Below are positions 24,021 through 36,231 of a stretch of 64,000 bases of DNA, one piece after another. The notes beneath the pieces are model-generated. The model was not told where the DNA came from. It searched no databases and was given only the letters and a program-made list of their open reading frames with translations. Origin of the DNA: Punica granatum. Taxonomy: Eukaryota; Streptophyta; Magnoliopsida; Myrtales; Lythraceae. Within the stretch, counting starts at the first letter, position 1; each line of letters begins with the position of its first letter. The stretch covers positions 15,137,001 to 15,201,000 of the forward strand of contig NC_045127.1 of the NCBI RefSeq assembly GCF_007655135.1, read 5' to 3'. The position numbers and the translations under genes were made by a program.

Positions 24021-25743
24021 TGCTAGTTCCACGGGGTGCAGCGGAAGCGAAAAAGGAACAGAAATTCAAAATTTCCTACCCGTGAAACTAATTCCAAGAC
24101 CTACTAGAAGAATAAGAGTAAATAAAAACGTACCTGGAATATTTAAAGTTGTCGACCGAGCGTCCCACGCGTGACGCCTCTACTGGAATCCACACCGACT
24201 TTGTCGACGAGTCTTCGAGATCGGCGGTGCTAGCGACCAACACTCGAAAGAAAACACTAATGCGACACCCGAAATTTTTCAGACTAATGGACCTAATTTG
24301 GATTGAACAATTCAACCCAAATTATTATATACATACACATATGCACGCACTATATATATCTGAGCACTTATATGAGTGCGTTTTATATATATCTATATAT
24401 ATACTTATGCATACATATATATCACATATATATGCATACCCCTGTTACCCATACTTACTGCCATATATATACACATATATATAGGCTTGAGAATGGGGCA
24501 ATTTGCTTGTCCCACCGATGTGGGATAAGAGAAATTAAGAATTTCAAGAGCCAAGTGCATGGCTAAGTGTCATTATACAATTGGCCCATGTGTTACCATA
24601 TAATAGACTCCAAGTGGTTCAATAAAAAATAGCCACTTAGCACACCATTAAATCAAATAAATCGGGTCTAATTAATCGGTAAATTTAATCTCATTAAATA
24701 TCCGATTAATTGGTCGCACCTAAATCATCTAATCTCTATTAGACGATTTTATTTGTTTCAAAATATCTCGTCAATTTAGTCGTAGTGTGTGACCCTGTAG
24801 GTTCCCAATTACGTTGATAGTAATATCGAAATCTCTATTTTTAATATTACAAACAGCGAGCGGCATCTAGCAATGCATCACTATTACTCAAGTAATCGGA
24901 AAGTTAATTTCTCAACGAACCTTGTGACCTATATTACCATGTAATATAATCCATTTGTCCTCTATATCTCTATTGAGCCCAAGGCATGGTCGATGACATC
25001 CTTGTATGGCTCAATATCTCTCTTTCTTGGTTTACCGGGTAAGTCTATCAGAACAAATGAATTCGATATCGCTATATCGACTCATTTGGGTATGCATACA
25101 CTTTTAGACTTAACCACCAAGTGGCCGTGAGATATCACTCCCATTATGTAGGAGGGACAAATTCTATCTTGATCACTCACATTCCTCTCCATGCTCTGTG
25201 GTATACCCAATAACTGTCTTTATAACCATCCTGTTACGGTAGCGTTTGACAGTATCAAAGTATATGACATTACATGTAGGAATTCATGGTGACCTCAAGT
25301 CAAAGGATCATTACACTATAGTCACTTTGAGATACGCTAATGACAGTCACGTAACAACCCATGTAGCAATCTCATGGCGGGTCAGTCCAATATACATTAC
25401 TCTTAATGTATACATGTGGTGTGATTTGATATCTCCATATCCATGACCTATGAGATTTAGTCATCAATCAACACCCACACTAGTCTAACCGTATTATCGT
25501 TGTCCTAATTAACGATAATACTTTGACTAGGGACATTTAAGAATAATGTTCAGTAATTATAGGATCTCACAATCAAGTCACACTTGATGCCTATTGAACC
25601 TACTATTCCAAGGACATTATTGTGTAAAATCATATTTAGCGCAATCTACACAATAACAGAAATGCCTCGTTTTATAATGAAATAAATATCATATTACAAA
25701 ACTGATTATAGATTGCCTCTAGGGCATACATCAATTCCCAACA
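24021..25743 (-). repeat. Copia 5' LTR
   Basis: 1723 bp, TG...CA ends, two observed differences from the 3' LTR. In - sense it begins TGTTGGGAATTGATG at 25743 and ends CTAGCA at 24021, next to the primer-binding site. Confidence 0.95.
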
Positions 25744-27128
25744 TCAAGGAGGGGCCGATGGTAGTGGGTGATTAGGGAGGGGAAAATGTCATTTGGAGTG
25801 TGGGGGAAGTAAAAGAAAAGGTGATGGGAGATGATGGATAGGAGAGATGTGTAAGAGGGTGTAAGAGATATTTGAATTGTGTGGTGGAAGGAAGAGAGGA
25901 AGGGTTGAGCCGCCGGCCATGGGGTTGAGCCGTGGCTTTGGGACAGTTGAGCCGTGGCTTGGGGTTGAGTCGTGGCTTGGGGGTTGAGCCGTGGGCTCTT
26001 CTTGGTTCGGGGAAAAGCCGAGAGAAGCTCGGGGCTCCATTGGTTACGCGTTTGACTTCCGTGGTTCGTTCGGGTTGTGAATTGTCGATACGCGTATGAT
26101 CACGATCTAAGCGAGCCCAATATGGACATGCTTCTCATGCGGGATAATTCGGGTGTCCCGGGGCTCCAAAGCCGGTTTTGCTTCGTTCGGGCATTCTGAG
26201 TGGAGTTAACCGTCTCTATTGTCCAATTGTTCCTCCGTGCACCGTGTTGTTCGTCCCAACTTACTTTTTGCCTCATGCGAAATCGTTGACCCGTTGCCCT
26301 CGACCAAAAATCAATAGCCGGAGGTGACCTAAGAATCCGCGAACAGGGTTTTCTCAATGTTTCCCGAAAGTTCCGAGATGTTCGGAGACCGCTGTGATCT
26401 CCGTTTGCCAAGAACGTTCCCCGAAGGTTTGCTGAGAGGCGTTCATGACCACTAAAATGTCACTCGGGAGACCTAATTGACTTGTTTGGCCCCGAGCCGA
26501 AATGATTTCCCTGGCCCTGGGGGTTATGGGGAGTGAGTGGTATGAAGCTCGGACGTCAACTTTTCACTGATTGAGCTCTGAGCGCTAGATTCCGTTTGGA
26601 ATGGCCCCTTTTTCGGGTCAGGATCCACTCAGGAGATTAAGATGAGCTCCGAAAGGTAGTATGAAACTTGCTCCATGGTCCTGATGGCCCTTGGGTGTGT
26701 GCCGGCCTATTTCTGGGTGCCGTTTACTTGTTCGTGGATCGGGCGTCCCGGGAGCCCTGTCAGGAAGGCGTTTGCAGATGTTGGAGATTCCCCGGCTTAA
26801 GCATAAGGCTTCTGAAATACGCTAGGAGGTGCCATTGGTCATTTTGGTACCAAGAGGGATTTTTAGAATCCCATATTGGATATCTTCTGACGCCCCAGTG
26901 ATCCGTCGATGCATAGTGCTACAGTGTCGGTTCTGTTGTCCTGAGGCTTACCGCTTGTCTGCTCCCTCTAACTGCCCTCTAAGCCTTTTTGGAGGACCCT
27001 ACTTCTCTTCTGTAATCTGTGCCCCCAAGTCCGCGCGTTCGCCTCCGTCGGCCGGGTCATGAATAGCAATCCGAGTTTCAGTCGAGAGTCCTTTGTTGGA
27101 GCTGGTGGACTAAAATGGGGTGCTGACA

Positions 27129-27133
27129 AGTGG
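27129..27133. repeat. Target duplication AGTGG, right copy
   Basis: Matches 13878-13882 exactly and directly follows the LTR terminus TGCTGACA. Confidence 0.75.
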
Positions 27134-27162
27134 CCCATAGTCGAAGCCCAATACGAGACCCG

Positions 27163-28848
27163 CATTGGGAATTGGTGTATGCCTTAAAGGCAATCTTTCA
27201 TATGTTCTATAATGTAACATGTATTTCATTATAATACAAGGCATTTATGTTATTGTGTGGGTTGCGCGAAATATTAATTTTACACAAGAACGACCTTGGA
27301 ATAGTAGGTTCAATAGGCATCAAGTGTGACTTGATTGTGAGATCCTATAATTACTGAACATTATTCCTAAGTGTCCATAGTTAAAGTATTAACGTTAATT
27401 AGAACAACGATAATGCGGTTAGACTAGTGTGGGTGTTGATTGATCACCAAGTCTCATAGGTCATGGATGTGGAGATATCGAGTCACACCGCAGGTATACA
27501 TTAGGAGTAAAGTGTACTGAACTGACCCGCCATGAGACTTTTACTTAGGTCATTATGTGACTTTCATTAGCATGTCTCATAGTGACTATGGTGCAGTGGT
27601 CCTTTGACTTGAGGTCACCATGGTTTCCTCAATATAATGTCGTATACTTTGATGCTGTCGAACTCCAACGTGACAGGCTAGTTATAAAGATAGTTATTGA
27701 GTATACCACAGAGCATGGAGAGGAATGTGAGTGACCAAGATAGGATTTGTCCCTCCTATATAACGGGAACAATATCTCACGGCCGCTTGGTAGGTAGAGT
27801 CTAAAAGTGTATGCATAGTCAAATGAGTCGATATAGGGATATCGAGTTCATTTATTCTAATAGACATACCCGGTAAACCAAGAAAGAGAGATTGAGCCAT
27901 ACAAGGATGACAACGACCATGTCTCGTGCTCAATAGAGATATAGAGGACAAAGGGATTATACTGCACGGTAACATAGGTTACAAGGTTCGTCGAGAAATT
28001 GACTTTCCGATTACTTGAGTAACAGTTATGCATTGCTAGATGCTGCTCACTGTTTGTAACATTGAAATAGAAATTTTGATATTACTGTCAACGTAATCAG
28101 GAACCTACAGGGTCACATACGACAACTAAATCAAAGGGATACTTTGAAACAATAAAATCGTCTAATAGAGATTAGATGATTTAAGGTAGACCAATTAATC
28201 AAATATTTAATGAGATTAAATTTACCGATTAATTAAACTCAGTTTATTAGATATTAATAGACCTGATTTATACATGAAATAGAGCACACGATGGGACGAA
28301 ATAAAGCCATTTGGCTTTTGCATTACCGGCCATATAATGGTAAGCATGCATAGCCACATGTAAGGCCATTTGATGGCCAACGTGCATATTGAAAGTGGCT
28401 ACCAGGTGGAGGCTTGGGAGGCTAATTAGAACCATCCCACACCGGCCAATTTAAGGGCAAATCCTTTCCCAAGTGCTTATAAATAGCATTGAAAGGAAAG
28501 GGTTGGATAAATATACGTGTATGAAGAATTGGATTGTGAATCCAATTTAATTAGGTCCATTATTTTAATAGTTTAGGTGTCGCACCGGTGTTTCCTTCGA
28601 GAGTTAGCCGCTAGCACCGTTGATCTCGAAGATCAATCGACGAAGTCGGTATGGATACCAGTAAATGCATCACGTGTGGGGCGCTCGATCGACGAATTAA
28701 TATTAACTAGGTACACTTTACCTGCTCCCATTCTGCTAGTAGGTTTTGGGATCTAGTTTCTGCTAGTAGGTATTGGATCTAGTTTTACGAGTAAAAAATT
28801 TTGAATTTCTCTTCCTTCTACCTTTCTGTAGGCCCCATGAAACTAGCA
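27163..28848 (+). mobile_element. Solo Copia LTR, older relative, 1686 bp, inverted to the young copy
   Basis: It aligns along its length with the LTR of the element at 17629-25743 but on the + strand, from TTGGGAATTGGTGTATGCC to CATGAAACTAGCA. The starting TG has changed to CA. Perfect duplications ACCCG lie at 27158-27162 and 28849-28853. There is no internal region or partner LTR, so this is a solo LTR. It is clearly diverged from the young copy by many substitutions and indels. It lies 34 bp beyond the end of the solo Gypsy LTR. Confidence 0.9.
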
Positions 28849-31010
28849 ACCCGATTCGAAGTTCGTGGCAAAATCGGAATAAACAGCCGCTAGTGGGTTG
28901 GCAAATCGAGGAGAGAATTATTGGATGTTTCCTAGCCGGGCTAATCTTGCAAGGAAACAATTGAGTGCATAAAGTTGGCAGCTTACATGAGGAAGTTTCC
29001 TGATTTCTTTCCTAGATGTGGCCGGTTACGATCCTGGATGTGGCTTCATTCGACAAGATCCTTAATCTAAGGGAATGTTTACCAAGAGAGAGAATATATA
29101 TATATATATATATATGACTTGATTGGAGGACAAGCTAGAAGAGGATGACTATATACATGGGGATCTATGGCACTAAATGAGGAATGGAAGATTGCATGCA
29201 TGAATGCTTCTCTGGACGTGCACAAATGGGATAAAATTCATTTCCTTGCATTTTCTTTATAATTAGGAATAATTGGAGATCGCTCTCCAAGACTAGCTAG
29301 AATATTATATCTTTCCGAGTTTTAGCAAGTAGATTAGGCAATTAGTAGATAGTTACTTGCTCTCTTTATTTTGTTAGAATAATGCTAAATATTACTCAGA
29401 TTAAGTCTCCTAGGTCCAACCTATGAGAGCAAACATGGCCATCCATCGTAACCCTCTCCGCGACAACACAACAACATGATGCTTATCTAATCTATCTTTA
29501 CATTCATCTATTCATTACTTTTCTCGCACCTTTCAATATTCTTACCCACATCGAACCCTTCAATATCTATCATTTTGCACTTTACTTTTTCCGCTCGCTC
29601 ACTTACATATCTTCTTTTACGCACTTATCTTTTCACGTATAATTTACTCAAAAATGTAATAGCTTTCCATAGCACACCGTTGATCCCATCGGCTTTACCT
29701 CTTTTACCCACCTTGAGGCTTTCGGGCTAAGAATGGTCTCTATCGAGTCAAAGGTTCCGACTTAAGACTCTTTCTTTTCGGCTACCTTGTAGCTAAAACC
29801 TACCAAACATGAACCTTCTGGGGACTATGGCCTTATCCTTCCACAATCGGCTTTAGGCCGTGACTTCACCTTTCGGCTACCTCTAGCCAAGACCCACCTT
29901 CACGGGCCTTCCTCGGGTCTTGATCCTTATTCTTTAGACTAGCTTCCGATCCGTCTTGACAACACAAAGACAAGCTTTTGGGTCATCTCATATAAATGTT
30001 GGGCTAAACATCACGTGCATTGTTGGGAGAACTTAAATAGCTTAATCCTCAAAGCTGTGATATCGTATGCACATGTACAACCTCTCAACCGACAACATCA
30101 CATCGAAACCTAGTTGCTAGCTAATCCTATGGGCCCCAAGGGCCGTGGTGCAACGCTTTAACCCAATGAGAACGGCTAGTGGTTTCGCATTCACTTACAT
30201 CTTAGGACTGCACCCCGGCACGTCTGGTAACCTAAATCTCACACGGTAGTTGGAAAGTGGATCGCGAATTCCAAGCGAAACAACTTTCTGACATGCCCGA
30301 TAGGACCCATCGTGCATACCAATATATCCTGCAAAGACACGTGCAGCCCTTCACAAGGACACAGCCAAACACTACACGGCCGATTCATAATATTAAAGAG
30401 GATCCAGCCCACGACAAACAGCCAAGCGACACACAGTTGGTGATAGCTCAACCATATACTATCTAGCCATCACGATTGGAAAAATTAGTTCAAGTGCACG
30501 TAATCGTCACGAGGAAAAACATCAAAACTTCATCCAATTCATCCAGCTAGATGCAGTCTAGTTAGCCTAGGCCACCTCATGCCGGCTAGAATTATCCAAC
30601 GTACCCATATGGGTATTCTTCTTATGGGCCGCCATCCCATACATTAGCGGCCTTCTCTTCTTCTTCAGCGTACAATGTGCGCAAGTGAAACCGGCTCTTT
30701 ACATATCCCAAGGGGAACAGTGTCATTTTCAGGACAGCTGAATTCGTAGCCGTTGGCCAGCCAGCTGACTATCTATTAGCACCAACAGCCTATGCTGCCA
30801 ACTATACAGATCTATCAGCTGGCACAGCATTAGCCCGTGCACTCAACCAGTCAGAGGCAAGCACATGTAGCTTTTAACATCCCTTTGGGCAATCCTTTAG
30901 GGTATGAGTAGATCCAGACTTATCAGCAGCTGGCTGTGACCTTTTAGCCATAGTTAGCTGGACCTCAGAGCCGTCAATGGCAAGTCCCACAAGTGCCGCT
31001 AGTGGCACCA
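28849..31010. other. Gene-free stretch with short simple repeats
   Basis: No gene is recognisable. A (TA)n run lies at about 29093-29114. 29680-29960 holds repeated TTTCGGCTACCT and GGCTTTAGGCCGTG motifs suggestive of old LTR DNA. 30700-31000 is rich in CAGCTGGC-type motifs that recur at 31550-31700, so the element at 31011-31547 probably inserted into that sequence. Confidence 0.4.
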
Positions 31011-31547
31011 CAGAGGTGTGCGGGTTCGGGTACCCTATTTACTTCACAATACCCGAACCTTACCCTGTAAATGATAAGTTCCAAGATTTTAGAATCGAAC
31101 CCTACCATGTTGAGTCCTGAAATCGAAACATACCTGGAACCTGTATTATACCATAGGTTCCGGGTATCCTATTAGAACCTGTAAATTTTTTTATCTCACT
31201 AAATAAAATCGAAAATGTCTAATCCATAATTAGTAATCACGCAAAACAGAGTGTTGACATAGATTAATATTTTTAAAAAAATTAGTGGCTATACTTTTTA
31301 AATATAGGAATAGCTTAATAAAATTATATATATAATGGGGAAAAAAATTATCCGGGTCTGGGTATCAGTTCCGGTTCTGATTTTGGGTAGTCTATATGCA
31401 AGAACCGGAACCAAAACCGGTTTTCACCAGTTCCGTATTTTAACACATGGACCCTACCCTATTTTCAATACGAGTTACTTGGACCATACCCTAAAAGGTA
31501 GGTTTCGACCAGTTCTGGATATATTCGGTATCCATGCACACCCCTAG
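31011..31547. mobile_element. Possible hAT-like non-autonomous element
   Basis: Left end CAGAGGTGTGC and right end GCACACCCCTAG are short inverted repeats. The interior has many GGTTCCGG, CCGGAACC and GGTACCC motifs near the ends, as hAT elements often do. The flanking 8 bp (TGGCACCA and TAGTACCA) match at 6 of 8 positions. Similar CAGCTGG-rich DNA on both sides supports an insertion. The exact ends are uncertain. Confidence 0.4.
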
Positions 31548-32347
31548 TACCAGCTAACCAAATAGTGCAGCAGCCGCAACAATATCAGCTGGTTGCGATA
31601 TGTCAACTAGTGCATCAAATGTAGCAACGCTAGCCAACTACAACACATCATTCAGCTGCAGCAATACATCAACAAAGGCAGATTGATTGCAATCAACGGC
31701 TAACATCATCTCCTCTTTCAATTGCAGAATTACACACAAGCATCTTCTCCGCCTCAACTGCAGAATTACATATTAGCTTAAGACAGGGAGAGACGATAAA
31801 TCAATCCACTTCAGAGGTTCGGCTATGAAAACATGGTTGCATGTGCCTTAAGCGTGCCGAGAGCATTGATTTAGCCGATCCAACTAGTTACTCTAAGGCG
31901 GTTTAGGCTCATGATTCCAGCAAGTGGATTACGACTATAGAACAGGAGCTCAAGTCCCTTTAGAAAAATGGGACTTGGTAACTTGTTAAACCACCCACCA
32001 TGAAGAAGATCGTTGGCTATAATGGGGTGTATAAGAAGAAAGAGGGATCGAGTTCGAAAGACACCAGATATAAGGCTAGATTGCTCACAAAGGGCTCCAG
32101 TCAGGTGGACAGAGTTGATTTCCATAATTTTTTTTCCGATTGTGAGGCACACGTCCATTGGGCGTTACTTGCCCTTGTTGCACTATATAATCTTGAGTTT
32201 GAGCAGTTAGATGTGAAGACTGCTTTTCTGCATGGTGATGTAGAAGCATATATATGTAGCAACCTAAAGGCTTTAGGATTGAAGGCAAGGAAGATCATGT
32301 TTGCCTTTTGAGGACATCCTTATATGGCATGAAACGGTCTTCTCAAT

Positions 32348-33688
32348 CAAGGTTGTCAGAATCGCGATTCTACCTAGAATCGGTCGAGGGTCGTAGAATC
32401 GTAAATCGCGATTCAAATCGTGAATCGTAAGATTCTACCTATAATTAAAAAAAATATATATATATATATATGTAACATACTTTCATGAGCAAAAAAATCA
32501 ATTCTTGTTCATTCCAATAAAGACCACAAGCCAACAAATCAATAATAAGTCATAAAAACACAAAATTTCGTTACAAATTATCGAATTTCAAGGCCTAAAA
32601 TCCAAATCATAACTCAAATTTCCGAAATAAAAAGTTAATAACATATGTCATAGCAGCAATCAGGAATTCGACAACAATTCAGCAGTCAACTATGGGCCAA
32701 ATTCAGCAGCAATCGGTAATTCAGCAGTAATTCAACTAGAAATCGACTCCCGGCCGAATCTTTACCATTGGAAATGAAATTAAGCAAATACTCTTAGGGT
32801 TCTCTCAGCTAGAACTTTGTTCTGTCAGTACTAATAAGCGGCCTATGGACTTGACAAAAAATACAGGACCAATCCACAATTTGCACAAGGTAAAGCAAAA
32901 TTGATCAGCGATTACCAAAGAAAAGAGGAGCTCCAGACCAGAGGGCTCTTCCGCTCGGCAAACTCAAGTGGACAACCAACTAATCAAAGCACCTATCAAA
33001 ACTTTGCCGCTCATTTATCCCATACACGAAGATACTACGCGCTTATGAGTACCCAACAACAGTTAGAAGACAAACTCGAATCTTGGAATGGTCAGAATGG
33101 TTTAGGCATTTCATCGAATGGGCCAAGTGCAACACCAACTGCGACCCAAGAAAAAACATATCGCGAGCATCCAAAACTAAGAGCTCAAATCAAAATGTTT
33201 GACGGAAGGGGAGACCGTACCTGTAATCAGGCGATTCCACAATCAGTAACCACAGGTCCGCAACTCTGCCAACCGGAGGAGGTGGATGGAAGCTCCGAAG
33301 CTCCGAAGGTGGACAAGCTAGCTTGTCGGAAGAAGCAAGTGGAGGACCGTCAATCGAAGCTCGTAGAAGTAAGTAGGTGGATGGAAGATTTCGTAGAAGC
33401 AATTGGACTGGAAGGAGGGAGAAATTAGGGTTCATCCGACAGGGAAGAAGAAAGGGCGGGCGGGAGAGGGTTTCCGGCCCGCTTCCTGACCCGGACTTGG
33501 GCCGAATTTGCGCCTGAACGTAGAATCGTAGAATCGGCCCGATTCTGCGATTCTACGACCCAGCGCCCGATTCCAGCGCGATTCTACAATTCCGACTCAC
33601 CCCATAGAATCTGAATCGGGGACCCTCCCCCTCTCGAATCGTAGAATCGTACGATTCTACGATTCGAATCGTGATTCTGACAACCATG
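32348..33688. mobile_element. hAT-like transposon inserted in the Copia remnant, 1341 bp
   Basis: Perfect 8-bp duplications TTCTCAAT flank it (32340-32347, 33689-33696). Ends are CAAGGTTGTCAGAATC and, inverted, CATGGTTGTCAGAATC. More than ten copies of TAGAATCG or CGATTCTA in both orientations cluster in the first 110 and last 170 bp, a typical hAT subterminal repeat pattern. The TTCTCAA seam joins two parts of one RT frame, proving insertion. The inside holds a 175-codon open frame (32901-33428) with no domain I recognise and no transposase signature, so the element is non-autonomous; the frame may be captured host DNA or chance. Confidence 0.85.
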
Positions 33689-34862
33689 TTCTCAATAGTG
33701 GTACAAGAAATTCGACTCTTTCATGTTAAGTATCGGTTTTGCTAGAAGTAAATATGATATTTGCGTTAATTTGCATCGCCTAGATGATGGATCTTTTATG
33801 TCTTTGCTGCTTTAAGTGCATGATATGTTAATTGTTGCTCAGGACTCATCTGAGATTGACTGGTTGAAATCTTAACTCTAAATTCAAGTTGAAGGATCTT
33901 GGTGCAGCCAAGAAGATTTTAAGGATGGAGATTTCAAGAGATAGACACTAAAAAAAACTATTTTTATCACAGTAGAGATACATCGAGAAGGTCCTTGAGT
34001 GTTTTGCGATGCATGATTCAAAACGGGTCAGTACTCCCCTAGCTGCGTATTTTAAGCTTTCGGCTTTAGCGTCACCATAGACAAATGAGGAAGAAAGGTA
34101 CATGTCTAAGGTTCTCTACTCCAGTGCAGTCGGTAGTTTGATGTATGCAATGGTTTGCACTCGCCTCGATATTTCACATGTTGTTAATGTAGTGAGTAGA
34201 TACATTGATAGGCTTAGAAAGTTACATTGGCAGGCTATTTAGTGGATTCTGAGGTATTTGCGGGGCACTTCTGATATTTGTTTGGAGTTTGGAGAGGCTC
34301 GAAGAGTATAGTTGGCTACATAGACTTTGATTATACAGGAGATTTAGACCAAAGAAGATCTCTCACACGTTATCTATTTGCCTTCGGCGATTGTGCAATT
34401 AGTTGGAAGGTCACGCTACAAGCTATAGTGGTGTTATTGACTATAGAGGCAGAGTACATGGCAGTCACAAAGGCTGTGAAGGAAGCCATTTGGTCGAGAG
34501 GTTTGTTCAGGGAGCTGATTATTGAAGAAGAAGTGACTATCGTGTATTACGATAGTCAGAGTGCCATACATCTACACCAAGGATCATATGCATCACTAGA
34601 GGACGAAATACATTGATGCTAGGTATCACTTCGTTCGAGATGTGGGGGCTCAAAGGGATGTTGAGGCTTAGAAGATTAGCACGAATGATAATCCAGCTAA
34701 TATGATGACCATGTGTTTGCCCATCACGAAGTTCGAGGATTGCGTGGGCTTGGTCGGTATCCTACATAGATCGAGCTAGGCTCAGAGGGGCCTTTGGCAA
34801 AGGAGTGCATAGTGAGCATATTATTTAAGTAGTTATGGAAAATTCGAGTCAAGGTGGAGATT

Positions 34863-35428
34863 TGTTGAATGTGTCTTGCATTTTCGGATATTATGCGGAC
34901 ATTTCGGATCATGGAGACACATTGAAACGAGTAAAGATTGAAGAGAAGATATGAAGATGTCATTTTCTGGTTCGGGAAGCTACTGTTACAGAGAATGAGG
35001 GTTGCAGCCGTATGTGCTGCAGCTGCGGCTGTGGCTGTCGATATAGTCCGTACAGTTTTAACCCGTGACATGTTTAACGAACCAAATTGTTTTCTTCAGT
35101 TTTAGCCAATTTAAGCGGACCTAAAGGTCATCTTTTAACCCTAATTACTCTGTAATCTCATTCAAGACCTTTTGGGGAAAGTTTGTGAGATTGAGAGCTG
35201 TTGTATTTGGGTTAGGTTTTATCGTTTCGGTTCAATTTCTCCACCTTTCGTACTTTTTGATCGTTTGCTCATAGTGAAAGTCAAGGTCTCCTTTACCCGT
35301 AGATGTTTGCCTCTTGATCACATCGATTGAGAGGGTTTTACCACTTAAACTGCATGCGTTGATTTCTCTTTTTGTTTTGTTTTGTTTTTTCTCTTTCTCG
35401 TTGATCGATTGAGTTGATTTCTCCAACA
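34863..35428 (+). repeat. 3' LTR of the Copia remnant
   Basis: Starts TGTTGAATGTGTC after GGTGGAGATT and ends CTCCAACA. The 3' half has AGTGAAAGTCAAGG and GTAGATGT, like the transcribed end of many Copia LTRs. No second copy is in the window. Confidence 0.6.
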
Positions 35429-35504
35429 AACACCAATAGTGAGCCATAATAAAAAACATAGAACTAATCAACTGCAACTTCCCAAATAAGACGTTGGAAC
35501 TGGA

Positions 35505-35860
35505 AGTTAATTCTGCAGAATGTGAATTCTATTGTCAAAGCTGCAGAATTCAGGAAGCCATTTGCTTTTCTCTTTGCTTTTCTCTTTGCTATAACTGGGG
35601 GAATATGCCTTAGTCTGTTGAATAGAGTGGGGATTCCAAAAATGGTTTCTAACGCTAATTGAGCCGCAAATATTAGAGGCATAATCTTTGATGCTATTAT
35701 TCTCGGGTTTCTTTGAACTCTTATAAAATTTATCTAGTGTGGTTCGAGTGAAACAATTGGGTCTTTCAGAAATATGTATTGTGGCTGTTGTTATTTGGAA
35801 GATCTTTGATTCATCAAGTTGAGAATTATATCTTTGAAAATATTTCCCACGAGATTGATA
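35505..35860. repeat. Dispersed repeat, copy 1 (pair with 58640-58990)
   Basis: Shares, in the same order, TGTGAATTC/AGTGAATTCC, TATTGTCAAAGCTGCAGAA, GCCTTAGTCTGTTGAATAGA, GTGGGGATTC, TGGTTTCTAAC, ATTATTCTCG and GGGTCTTTCA with the copy at 58640. The copies are well diverged. I do not recognise the element, and neither copy shows a sustained domain. Confidence 0.6.
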
Positions 35861-35929
35861 GTTAAAAATTGGCGCCATTTCTTGATCGCTCAAGACTATC
35901 CGCAGCAGGAGAGACTCCATGGGTCTCTA

Positions 35930-36231
35930 AACAAGGCCTGATTTTTGGCACATAGGCACCACATAGATAAGAGATATTCTAAAAAAAAAGAGAGAGAGAG
36001 AATTAGAACTCCAATGATCAATATCTATTGAGGTCCTACACTTCTTCTTTTTTTTTTGTTAAAAGTCCCACACTTATTTAAAAAAAAATTATTGTGTGGC
36101 TTAGTGAATATCACGTGACTTTTGCTAATCAAGGGCTCTTTTGCCAATCTCTTTTTCCATAAATAAATTTTTAAAAAAATAGCGGTAAAAGCTATTGCAT
36201 GCAACAACTTTAACATGAGCAGCCATGTTTG
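35930..36231. other. Short gene-free AT-rich spacer
   Basis: Poly-A/poly-T runs and a GA microsatellite (about 35985-36000); nothing coding. Confidence 0.5.

Larger units (their letters stand above)
17629..25743 (-). mobile_element. Near-intact Copia retrotransposon, 8115 bp
   Basis: A complete Ty1/Copia element in - orientation: 5' LTR 24021-25743, primer-binding site 24006-24018, one gag-pol frame 23343-19366 broken by a single UGA, polypurine tract 19352-19360, and 3' LTR 17629-19351. Both LTRs are 1723 bp, and I found only two differences (near 18427/24819 and 19267/25659). At substitution rates of about 1e-8 per site per year that implies an age of tens of thousands of years. It sits inside a solo Gypsy LTR. 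The flanks share TCAA, offset by one base from the LTR ends, so a target duplication is present at best imperfectly. Confidence 0.95.
13883..27128 (-). mobile_element. Solo Gypsy LTR, about 5.1 kb, split by a Copia insertion
   Basis: In the - sense it starts TGTCAGCACC (27128 downward) and ends GGTGCGCACA (13883). Perfect 5-bp duplications AGTGG flank both ends, and there is no internal region, so it is a solo LTR left by LTR-LTR recombination. Removing the Copia element at 17629-25743 leaves 5131 bp. Its terminal 330 bp matches, inverted, the end of the LTR at 6416-9813, while the rest differs, so the two are related but separate families. Frames inside it, such as those at 16.2-17.4 kb, look like chance: none shows a known domain. 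Confidence 0.75.
31860..35428 (+). pseudogene. Decayed Copia RT-RNase H remnant with 3' LTR, interrupted by a hAT element
   Basis: From about 31880 the + strand reads as Copia reverse transcriptase with stops: WITTIEQELKSL, then KARLLTKG and QLDVKTAFLHGDVEAYI. It is broken at 32347 by the insertion 32348-33688 and resumes (LKDLGAAKKILRMEIS, SAVGSLMYAMVCTRLDIS, AEYMAVTKAVKEAIWSRG, YYDSQSAIHL). Several in-frame stops (near 31960 and 34241) and frameshifts make it a pseudogene. A tract GGTGGAGATT is followed by an LTR start TGTTGAATGTG at 34863, and the LTR ends about 35428 (CTCCAACA), about 566 bp. It belongs to a different Copia lineage from the element at 17.6-25.7 kb. No upstream gag or 5' LTR was found. 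Confidence 0.8.

Noticed and set aside
32901..33428. 175-codon frame as a host gene
   Set aside because: Inside a hAT-like element, no recognisable domain; kept only as a note on possible captured DNA.
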